From assembly GCA_025403435.1 (NCBI GenBank), contig CM046331.1, positions 26,350,693-26,414,692 of the forward strand: a stretch of DNA of 64,000 bases, written 5' to 3'. The position numbers and the translations under genes were made by a program. This DNA comes from Artocarpus heterophyllus. Taxonomy: Eukaryota; Streptophyta; Magnoliopsida; Rosales; Moraceae. Within the stretch, counting starts at the first letter, position 1. Each line of letters begins with the position of its first letter. The notes under the pieces are model-generated. The model was not told where the DNA came from. It made no database searches and saw only the letters and a list, made by a program, of their open reading frames with translations. Of the stretch, positions 46,999-56,843 are shown piece after piece.

Positions 46999-47317
46999 GT
47001 GTTTGGAAGAATGATTTAAACCATTAAGTTTAATAGGCCATTTACAAAAATAGTTGGAACTAATTGCTTTAGTTTAAGGCTACAGCATGTGAGAGTTTTA
47101 CACTGTAGTTTTTTATTGTAACATATGAAAATTTTATACTATTTACAGTTATAATTGATAATTACAACCACTCTTTCAAGCAACCCATAAACCATAAATA
47201 GTGTAAATTTTTTATATATTTATAGTGTAAAATAAAAATAAATTATAATATAAAGATAATCATATCTTAAAATATTATCGTTTAATCATTAATGGTTTGA
47301 ACGGTTGTTTCAAACAC
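46999..47317. repeat. MITE, 319 bp, GTGTTTGG termini, chacatgctacagt family (copy 4)
   Basis: Left gtgtttggaagaatgattta and right cggttgtttcaaacac form an imperfect inverted repeat that continues inward through aaaccattaa / ttaatggttt. The interior contains ctacagcatgtgagagtttt followed by acactgtag, the family core in inverse orientation. Confidence 0.65.
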
Positions 47318-48119
47318 TTTGATTACGTATGGCTATATGAGTAACAATGTTGTTGCTTGTAAGGATGAATGGAGTGGACTTTGCGTCTGAGTCAATGTTA
47401 TTGCTTGGGTAAAAAGATGTGCTTTTTGAAGATAGTAACGAAGGAATACAATAACATTAATTTGCCACAAACGATTAAACTTTCTATATTAAATGGTTTG
47501 GCATTCTGTTAGTACGTATTGTCCTTATAACTTTATATTAGAAATTTAGAATAATGAAAAATAAACATATAATATGATGTTGGCTCAATATATGGTTACC
47601 GATAAAAATTGAACAAAAAAAAATCTATTTTAATAAATAAATTTGCGACTTTGTTTTCTTATTCATGATAGAAGAATTTCGATATTGTCGTGTAAGCGTG
47701 CTTATATAGCTAACCAATTAGAATTTGCAAATTATTGATGGTGCAAAGTAGATTCTTAAATTTGAACTAAAATAGTACACTTACAGGCATCTTAAATATA
47801 AACTGCAAGAAGATCTTTAAGCAAAATTATAATTCCTCCACATGTGATAGAATATCCACAGCATTTATCAATACTGCATCAAATTAGCAATATCAGTGTC
47901 GACAGGGGAAAAAGTTGAATTAATCCTGGGTGTACGTTAACATTATTAATCACTTTTTCCAATAGACAGTCGACGAAGTACTACATCATAAGAGTAAGCG
48001 TATCTAGTGTAGACTGTAGCTTCAGAAATTCATATATGTAATGTGACAATAGGTTTAGCCTGACACAATAGTTTCATGGACCATTATAAACTTATAATAT
48101 TAGGTGCCTTAAGTAACAT
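47318..48119. other. Non-coding spacer
   Basis: AT-rich, no recognised gene or element. Confidence 0.45.
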
Positions 48120-48915
48120 TAGAAGGGTTGTTTAAGATATCTTGTGTTTTTATTTTCAAGCAGTAAAAAAAGAGAAGAACTTATTTGAAATGGCTTATTT
48201 TAAGCTGCTTTTGACTTATTCTTTTCAAAAGTTGCTTATGATCCCATTTGAGTGACTCATAAAAAAATACTTATGACTTTTATAAGCACTTACTAAAAAA
48301 GTCAGGGCAAAAGTGCTTATGAAAAAAGTACTTATAAAAAGCTTTCTATTTACACTTTTAACCTTATATTTAAGAATAACAAATTAAAAATTATATCCAT
48401 ATTCTTGAATTACACTACTTTTTATATCAACAAGAGCTTTTGACTTATTTACCAAACAGATTCAAAAGCTCTTTTGAAATCAAAAGGCATTTTTCTATGC
48501 ACTATTCAAACACTAATAAAAAAACACTAACTTATGTATCTCTTCTTCTATTGCTTAAAAGCAAAGCACACTCTATCCCAAATGGGCCTAAAATATAAAC
48601 TAGTGCTTTTTACTTAGTATTTGTATGAAAAAGTGATTTTTGATTTCAAAAGAACTTGTAAACTTGTTTGACTAAATAATTCGAAAGCTTTTATTGCAAT
48701 AAAAAGTACTATAATGCAAGGATATAGATAGAGTTCTTAATTTATTATTTTAAAATGTAAGGTCAAAATGTAAATAAAAAAGCTTTTCGTAAGCACTTTT
48801 TTCTTAAAATACCAAATGGTTGGCTTATCTCAAAAGCACTTTTTCATGGTCCATCTGAACACGTAAACAAGCAGTTTTTGGTGTAAATAAGTCTAAAGTA
48901 GCTTTTTCTAAGCCA
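48120..48915. repeat. Foldback-type element with long inverted arms
   Basis: The two halves are inverse copies. aaaaagctttctatttacac with ttttaaccttatat (about 48336-48372) corresponds to the inverse of atgtaaggtcaaaatgtaaa with taaaaaagctttt (about 48757-48788), and aaaagctcttttgaaatcaa (48462-48481) to ttgatttcaaaagaacttgt (48639-48658). The outer parts (ggcttattttaagctgcttt; gtagctttttctaagcc) also pair. Non-coding, about 0.8 kb. Fits a foldback or MULE-type non-autonomous transposon. Confidence 0.65.
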
Positions 48916-49119
48916 ATAGGCTCGAAGTTAGTATTTTTTGTTATTTTAAAATTAGACAGTGTGAAAACATTTAAATATAGGTATAATTTAATATAATATT
49001 CCAAATTAATATGATATGTATGAAAAAAAATAATATTAGATCTTTTTCTATTATAATTTAATTTAAAAGACCATATTAACAAATACATCAAATATTTTAA
49101 AATTGTCAAAGTCTAGGAG

Positions 49120-49620
49120 GTTATCAGACTAGTTGAAGTCCATGACCAAAATCAAGGACAAGGCTTGAGATCGGGGTCAAGTTCAAGGATCACCACCATG
49201 CATGGGGTCTAAATCTAAGGTCAGATGAGGACCAACACCAACACCAACACCAAGGCTGTGGCATGAGACCACATCGAGATTAGGGCCTCAAAATGAGACT
49301 AAGATAATGGTGTTGTGATTTGGGTTAGGGGTCTAAGTTGAGATCAAGATTAGGATCTGGCTTGGAGTCCGGCATTAGAGTTTAGATTGAGGTTTGGTAT
49401 TGGAATCACAGATGTGACTCAAGACCATCATGAGGGTTAAAGGTTCTAGTTCGCAATCAAGGTTGGGATTTGAGGGCCTAACTGCCTTGGTCTTTGACCC
49501 AGATCTCTTTCCAAGTTCCAGAACCCAACCTAGTGCTAGTCCTATACCCTGATTCCTCTCCTAGTTCTGACCCCAGCCTTAGTCCAGAGTCAATTCTTAA
49601 ATTTTATTATTCAAAAGTTC
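49120..49620. repeat. Degenerate G-rich to C-rich repeat block
   Basis: A GC-richer island of reiterated short phrases such as gatcaagattaggatct, gggtctaagt, ccaacaccaacaccaa. The plus strand is purine-rich until about 49480 and pyrimidine-rich afterwards (cctagtgctagtcc, cctagttctgacccc), so the ends look like inverted versions of each other. No coding frame. Nature unresolved; possibly the repeat-rich part of a DNA transposon. Confidence 0.4.
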
Positions 49621-50630
49621 ATTACTAAATACAATACAATACTATGGTTCTTCAACTTGTTATAATTTAATACAATACACAAAGTCAGACAATGCATTAC
49701 AACAGAATTATACAATACTGTACGTTACAATGTAATATAATATTGTCCGCCATACATGCACTTGAAGTTTAAAATTTGAATTTCCAAACTATAAAATATA
49801 TCCAAATTTCTTTTTTATGCTCAATAAGCTTATCCCGGAGTGTGATAAATTAAAATGATTTATGGGGTTTATGATAAGAATGGAAACATTCCACCCCCTC
49901 CCCGCTCTAAGCGAGTTGGAGATAGGTGATAATATTCGCGGATGAGAACAAAGGCTGTGTTCCTAAGTTAAGGGGTAGGGCAGGGATAGTGAAATAACTC
50001 ATCTCCCCAACTTTCTTCTCAACATATATATATATACACACACACATATAGCATATGTATATATTTACACATATATGTACAGATGTGTTACTTTTTACAG
50101 TTTTAGTTTTCAAACTTTGTTATGTTTTGATGAGATTTTTTGTGGCTCTATTGTTAAGATTTGGTTGGCATGTCTTTAGATTTTTATTGATTTTGTTGAA
50201 CTTTTGATTTTGGACTGCTTTTATGGTGCATTTCTACTTTATCGATATGGGGATGGGACATGTGTATAGTACGAGAAAGATCATCCCAGTTGAGAATCTT
50301 TAAGCTCGGCAGCGCCTCTCCCAGAATGAGACAACTTTACACCCCCCGCTCGCCGAGTAGGTCGATTTACATTTTTTCAATAATTATTATTCTACACCTC
50401 TTTTTTATGTTTAACCCCTTTTAATTTTTTTTTTTTTCATACACCATCTATAATATTTTAACCATTTCGTGTATACCAACTTTGGATCTAAAATTTATTT
50501 TTTACACCTTCCAATTTTCAATTTTATGCACAGTATTTTTTATAAAAAATACATTTACACTTTATTTTTCACTTCTAATTGTATCATATTACTTCATATA
50601 TATTTTTTAACTTGCATGTATTATTTCAAA
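49621..50630. other. Non-coding spacer with GC-rich boundary patches
   Basis: Patches at about 49887-50000 (ccaccccctccccgctctaa ... ggggtagggcaggg) and 50310-50360 (ggcagcgcctctcccag, ccccccgctcgccgag) bracket AT-rich DNA and may be ends of an old element. TA/CA microsatellite at about 50024-50050. No gene. Confidence 0.4.
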
Positions 50631-50639
50631 TTTAAGAAC

Positions 50640-51070
50640 GTAAGTCTTATATTTGGAGGAAAGAACAAACAAAAAAAAAAAAGGACAAATATATGCATAT
50701 CAATAAAGAAACAAAATTAACAGAGAAATAGTAAAAGAAAAGGAACGATTGTGAGATTTTAGTGTTTATTACACTATTTATATGTTATAAAATTTTGATT
50801 TTAATCAAAGCCCTCCTCAACTAATTCTTATTTTCTAAAACTCAAATAAACAAAAGTAGGATACAATACTACCTAAGTCTTATATTTTGAGGAAGAAAAA
50901 AAGAAAGCCAAATATATATATATATAGATGCAGATCAATGGAAAAACAAAACTAATGGACAATAGCAAACGAAAATGAATAATTGTGAGATTTTATTGTT
51001 TATTACGTCATTAATTTATTATAAAATTTTTGACTCTAATCAAGTCCTCCTCAACTAATTTTTATTTTCT
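50640..51070. repeat. Diverged tandem duplication (~235-bp offset)
   Basis: Copy A (about 50640-50835) and copy B (about 50876-51070) share cttatattt-gaggaa, acaaatatat, gattgtgagattttagtgtt/aattgtgagattttattgtt, and cctcctcaactaatt. Non-coding; many substitutions and small indels, so older than the duplication at 39.8 kb. Confidence 0.7.
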
Positions 51071-51824
51071 GTTTTCTGGTTTCTTCACTAACCACTCTTG
51101 CAGCGGGAATAAGACTAATTTTGGGAAATAAAAAAGCATTCACTAACCTCATCCTATGCAATTGTCGTCTATAGTTTGTGGCAGTTTGACGTAGAGTTTT
51201 GATGCACTCTATCATGGAATATTCATTTAATAGTACACGCCGCGACAAATTCAGCAGAGAGAGAAAGACAAATATGATTTGGGAAATAAATACATTGATA
51301 AATGCTTAATTACGATAATAAATGCTAATGTTTCGTTTATGCTCCATTGTAACACTACCTCAACTGTAAAGTAATTCCCAAGGCAAATATCAGTGTGTTT
51401 GCTATATTTTTTACGATTAAAAAGTATGAAAATAGTATATTTGGTGCTATTAATGCTATCTTAAACGCCATATTTGCTTTTTATCTTAATTATGAAGTTT
51501 TAAAATTTGTAAAAATAAACTTATAATTTTAAAATAATTAAAAAGTGTTTGTTATTATTAAAGAACAAAGTCAATATATCAACAAGTAGGAATCAAGCAT
51601 CAAAATTTTCATTTACCATACTTGATAATAAATTTGCGTTAAGTTTACCATATAACAAATTTGGCATTAAAGATAGCATTATATTGAAAAGTATTTTTTT
51701 ATTATTTTTAAGAAACAATATTTAGCATTTGCACATCAATATAGTATTGTATTGAAGACGCTCTTAATATCAAATTGTTGTCAAATATTTTTTTTTATAT
51801 ATTAGTGTATCATTAACAATGTAG
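51071..51824. other. Non-coding spacer
   Basis: AT-rich; no recognised gene. Confidence 0.45.
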
Positions 51825-52549
51825 CAAGAGTGTTCATGAAATCCATCAATCGGTGAAATATGCCCAATCCAATCTTATTTAAAGGTTTTAGATTGGGTTG
51901 AGAAGAGTTTTGGATTGGAAATGGATTAAGAAATTCCTAATATGAAGGTTTTGAGATAGATTACGGATTGAGCAATTCTCTATCCATCAATTTTGTCAAT
52001 TCAAAACCCCATATAAATAGGGGTACTTTTGTCCCATTAGATCTCCATCTGTAATTAGAATATCTTAGAACATACATATTTAATTTAGGTAAATTATACA
52101 CTACAAGATTAATAACTACTACTTATAAAAATGTATTATTTCATTTCTTTAGTAGCTTATTGTTTGTTGCTTTAATAAAACAGTGATAATGTGGTGTGGA
52201 TACGTGGCTCTTCGATTGTGGAAGGACCGCGATAATCGTCTGAGTGTATGGTGTGTAGTAGCTCCTTACTATGAGAAAATTATAGCAAATTTAATTTAAT
52301 TGTCCTATTTTATATTATAGCGTATTTATTTTAATTTTTTATGTGGAAAAAAATTGGCTTTCATTATTTTTATTTTTTAAGGTCCTAGTTTAATTTTTGT
52401 ATCTGTGAAATCCGAATAATAATGAATTGGGATTTTTTAAGCTGAAAGTTTTAGATCGGACTATGGCTTGGGATGTTCTAAATCCAAAGGTTCTAAAAAA
52501 GATTGTAAATTCATCCCAAATCTATAAATTCAATCTGTGAACACCCTTT
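51825..52549. mobile_element. Non-autonomous hAT-like element, tgttca-terminus family (copy 2), 725 bp
   Basis: Left end caagagtgttcatgaa and right end tctgtgaacaccctttc are imperfect inverted repeats. They are flanked by an 8-bp duplication, caatgtag (51817-51824) and caacgtag (52550-52557), with one mismatch; 8 bp is the hAT standard. Interior is non-coding with the same attgg/ccaat phrases as the 26.1-26.7 kb copy. Confidence 0.75.
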
Positions 52550-52849
52550 CAACGTAGAAAGACAAGTCTCCCTTAAAGTGGATATTGTCCACTAAAAATT
52601 GCAAGCAAAATTAAATTTAGAAAAAAAAAAAAGAAGAAAAAGGGATGTTAACCGTGGTTATTGAATATATATATTGAAATTATACCAGGGGTTAAATTTT
52701 TAATTTTTTACTCTTAGAAATCTTGTATTACATTTCTTCTTTAATGGTTTAAATACATTCAGCTATACTTTGATATCCTACTTGAGAATTTATAACTTTT
52801 CCTTTATGTCAATTATTTTATTGATTTTACTATGTTAACAGTAAAAATC

Positions 52850-53700
52850 TGTCGAACTCAAGATATCAAATGTTAGTAAAATGGAAGTGAAGTTCAACGA
52901 TCAAAAGAATAATAAATGGTAGAAATCAAGATAAAAGTAACAGAAAGAACTAAAAAATAGACACCGAGATTTATAATGGTTTGACTTAACACTACTTATA
53001 TCCGCTTAATTTGGTTTCATAACTTTATGGAAATCAATTACACACTCAAAACCGCACTCTACAAACTCTCAATACAATTTTCGCACAATTTTGGCATAGT
53101 CACAACTCAGACTTGATTTTTTGGAACCTTCTCTCAGCTTTGCCTCCCTGTGTTGATAAAGCTCTGAGCATTTGAGATTGTCCACTGTATAATAACCGTT
53201 CTTCCTTGTCCTCCCCTCTTGAAGCTAAGCCACGTCTTCCATTCTTGATGATAACAATCATCCCATGTTCAATTCTTTCGAGAGAGCAACATCCCTCTTC
53301 TTGATGTTTAAGACGGTGGCTACCTTAGAATTTTAAGCATCGTGGGATGGTCGATTTGAGCAGGAGCCTTCAATTAAGTCTGGTATATATGGTGCAAATC
53401 AACAAGCTTGACTTGGCACGAGCTCGCTAAGGAGTGAGCTGGGCATGAGCTTGCTAAGGACGCTAAAGAACGAGCACGCTAAGGACGATATGGAATGAGC
53501 TCGCTAAGCAACTAGCTAGGCACTAGCTCACTCAGGTGCACGCTTGCCTTGGCATGAACTTGCTAAGCTGGAAGCTTATCGAAGGTTGTTCATAGAGTTA
53601 GGAGTTTGAAGCTTATCGAAGTGTACAATCATCCTTCAACAACAAAATGAAGATATATATCATTTAAAATTTAAAGTTCCTTAAATAGCTTTAGTTGAGT
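52850..53700. other. LTR-like debris with short degenerate repeats
   Basis: atttataatggtttgactta near 52970 and the CA-rich text after it resemble plant copia LTR remnants in reverse orientation. From about 53415 to 53580 a unit of ~30 bp (gcacgagctcgctaaggag, gcatgagcttgctaagga, aatgagctcgctaag) is repeated five or six times with changes. No gene. Confidence 0.45.
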
Positions 53701-53764
53701 TTATATTATAACTTCTTGTTTCGATGTTGTTGATGTGGAACATTGGCTTTAACCATTAAGAGAT

Positions 53765-54665
53765 ATGGTTTAACTATGGATGAAAATTTTAGCGAAATAT
53801 CAGTGAAAATTTTAGAAATTTCAAGATATCGAAGTATCTTTCTACTAAAATATTGATTTTGGCAAAATATCAAACAAATATTAGAAATATTGGTAAATAT
53901 TGATATGAATATCAATATCAAAAAATATAGTGTATTTTGTACAAAATTTCGGTATGTATCTTGAAAATTTTGATCAAATTTTGGTAATGTTGGACTGTAT
54001 TATTAAATAATCTACTAGTATTTTATACTTTCAATGAATAAATATTTGTCTTATATAAATTAAGAATGCTAACATTGGATAAAGATAATATTTTCATGAG
54101 TGTATAACCAAACAAATTTGGGATCTAATTATAGCAGCTCCTCGGACGAGGCTCCTCATACTTTTTATACATACAATCAAAACTTTGAAAACTATAATGG
54201 TTATGGAATTTTTAATTATCTTTATCCAAGCATACAACCACCATCTCAGGCATACTATTGGAAGAATTCATAGTTTTCCATTCATGAAAACACAGTGGAA
54301 AGAAGTCAACAAACCTACATCTAGTATAATTCATAACTATATTCAGCACGACTCAAATAACATGTTATGGTACTAATATTGTTTAAATTAAGATGAAATT
54401 TCAATCATGTTTGAGCCTCACAGAACTTCTTTTTGGTATTGACAAAACTAATGTGTATAGAGTTTATTAATATAAATCATATTTATTTATGTTTTTTTAA
54501 AGGTTTATTGTATATTAAAATATTGGAGACATATTTAATAAAAAATTTCTGTAATTTCTATAATTTTTGTTGAAATTTTCACCAATATTGACATTTTTCT
54601 TGAAATTTTTGTGAAATTAATGTGTCGATATTTCCACCGATACTAATATTTTTATCCTTGGGTAT
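53765..54665. mobile_element. Decayed DNA-transposon relic flanked by inverted aatatc-rich repeats
   Basis: Left flank (tggatgaaaattttagcgaa ... gatatcgaag) and right flank (gtgtcgatatttccaccgat ... tttttatcct) are inverse in character. Between them, a plus-strand frame at about 54140-54270 reads DEAPHTFYTYNQNFENYNGY followed by GIFNYLYPS. This Tyr/Asn/Pro-rich tail resembles the C-terminus of some plant hAT-type BED-finger transposases, but no catalytic domain is visible and the match is impressionistic. Confidence 0.35.
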
Positions 54666-55340
54666 AAGAGTGTATATCTTTTAATTTTTTTTGTCAAATT
54701 TTGTTTTCAAGAAAAATATATTTACTTCCGAAGGGCATGTGACGACAAATATAAACACCTTATGTCCAATCGCAACAAAAATTTCATACAACCAAATGAA
54801 ATGAAAATGCTTATATGGAAAGGAAAAAAATTAAAAACTAAGAACCACTACTGATAACGAATGAACATTAACTAGAATGTTTAATTATGTATGGTATTGT
54901 ATAATAGTACTTCAAAGCTCCTTAATAATATGTTAACAGTGAACTGAAATTTTAAAATAAGCTGTGATTCATCACCAAAAAAAATAAATATATAAATAAA
55001 TGCCATATAAGAGAACTCCCTTTAAGGCTCAAGGGCAATATTTGACTAAAGTTTGTTGGTGACAACACAAGAGGGAAAGCAACTTCATCTTCAAACCCCT
55101 TTTCCCTTGAATAAGTTATCCAAATTCATCTTCTATGAAAAGGTTGTATAACTTCATCCAATTTTTACAATGTTAACACTACTAACGAGGTAAATAAGAT
55201 GACAGTTTTTAGTAAACTATCGCTATATGTTGTGTGACATAGAACCTCCATGTTTCAAATTTCTATGCCGCAAAAACCGTCATCGAATGTGTTTCTAAAA
55301 TGATGAAAAAAAAAAAGCGCTGATTTTGAATTTCAATCAA
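54666..55340. other. Non-coding spacer
   Basis: AT-rich, no gene recognised. Confidence 0.45.
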
Positions 55341-56130
55341 ACTCTTCAAACAATACTCTCTTTTTAGTCTCTTTCATGCCTCTTGTTCTCTCTCTCTTAC
55401 TATCGCATCGTCCTCGCCTTTCTGCTCTCTCTCTCTCTCACACGGTTGTTGTTGTCCGCTCCTTACTCTCTTTGCCTCGCCTTTGTCATTGCTTCCACAT
55501 CGCATTCGCTGCCTTCACTTACGCCCCCACTTCAGTTGGGTTACTTTCATGGGTGTTTATTTGTTTTATTACTTTAGTTATTAAGGGTTTTTAGAATTTA
55601 GTTTTAGTTATGAGTTGTAGTTATTTGTTTTATTAGTCTTAGTTACTAAGGGTTTTTATAATTTAGTTTTATTTATTAGTTTTATTAGGTTTAGTTGTTT
55701 AGAGTTTTTACAACTTAGTTTTAGTTATTAGTTTTATTATTTTTAGTTATTAAGTTTTTTATAATTTAATTTTAGTTACTAGCTTTAGTTATTGGTTTTA
55801 TTAGTTTTAATTATTAAAGGATTTTATAATTTATTTTTTTAGCTATTTAATATTGTTAGTTTTGAACTTAACATGTTGTTAGTTTTGTTAGTTGTAGTAG
55901 TTAAGCTATTTAGTATTTAATTTTTGTTTAATTAGAATTTGACTAACACGTTATTAGTTTTATTTGTTTTATAGTTATTATTTGTTTACAATATTATTAA
56001 TTAATGTTAGTTTTAGATAGTATGATAGTATGTTAATTACTATTTTAGTTTCAATTATTTTTTTGTTAATTAGTCATTTATATGTTTTCATTTTTTAAAT
56101 TGTTTATCATAAATATTATATGATTACTTA
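55341..56130. repeat. CT-rich tract followed by taatagttttagttatta-type repeats
   Basis: A CT/TC-rich stretch (55370-55460) gives low-complexity open frames of 72 and 64 codons that I do not regard as genes. From about 55565 to 55830 the phrase tagttattaagggttttt with aatttagttttagttattag recurs four or five times with spacing near 50-65 bp. Confidence 0.55.
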
Positions 56131-56169
56131 GATTATATATATTGTTGTTTTGCTATTGATTGAAATGTT

Positions 56170-56700
56170 AAATTTGTTTAATATATCAGATAACGAATTC
56201 TTTAATGTTGACCCATCATCGAGCAAAAAGATGGTTATGGACTCCTTAGAAAAGAAGCCATATAATCCGAAACAATGATGGGAGAAGATGAGCAATATTA
56301 ATGCAGCGTGTTGCAAATTTAAGATTAAAACACAAATAATTGAAGTAAAGTTTGACCAAAAAGACAATCCTATTAGAAAACCAAAGGATGAGCTCCAAGG
56401 TTCCATTGGAGTTTTAGTTTGAGATTACATTCTCATAAGAATAAAGAATTGGAGAGACGAAAAATATGGATACTGTGGAATGTGCCTGACAAGGTATTGT
56501 TTTGGCCTTCGTCATTCCCAAGACGTAAAGAAGATAGTATTGACATGTCCCTAAGAAATGGATTGTGACTTTCGCAATCTTAAACCAATTTTTCTCTAAG
56601 ATTACCAAAATAACCTTGTTTTTACAAACTCCTAGCAAAAGTGATTAAAAACTATCCTTCTATTACTAGCAATTGTGAAGTACAACATCAGTCTTGAACA
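56170..56700 (+). pseudogene. CACTA/En-Spm-associated plant transposase fragment (decayed)
   Basis: A plus-strand frame reads SSKKMVMDSLEKKPYNPKQ, stop, then KTQIIEVKFDQKDNPIRKPK, DELQGSIGVLV, stop, DYILIRIKNWRDEK. The order I-E-[VI]-x-F-x-x-x-x-x-P-I ... S-x-[LI]-G-V-L-[VA]-R ... [VI]-x-x-x-x-NWR recalls the plant-specific transposase-associated protein of En/Spm elements. The frame is then lost. Two stops early on; pseudogene. Assignment is from remembered motif pattern. Confidence 0.45.
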
Positions 56701-56767
56701 ACAAGCAGTTTCACAAAATACCTAGAAGATAAGAGCTATATCCAAGTTCGAGCAAATGTATGCTAGG

Positions 56768-56843
56768 GGTGTTGGAAAAATTGATACGGTGATACGGCAG
56801 AATTTTAAAAATTTTTATTGCACTCAGAATCTAACTCAATTAA
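56768..56843 (-). repeat. Truncated copia-type LTR end
   Basis: tgttggaaaaattgatacgg followed by aattttaaaaattttt parallels the left edge (6343 onward) of the solo LTR at 6.3-8.4 kb in the same orientation (tgttggaaaatgatacgc). It is cut off at 56843 by the large LTR element, which therefore seems to have inserted into this older LTR. Confidence 0.55.
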
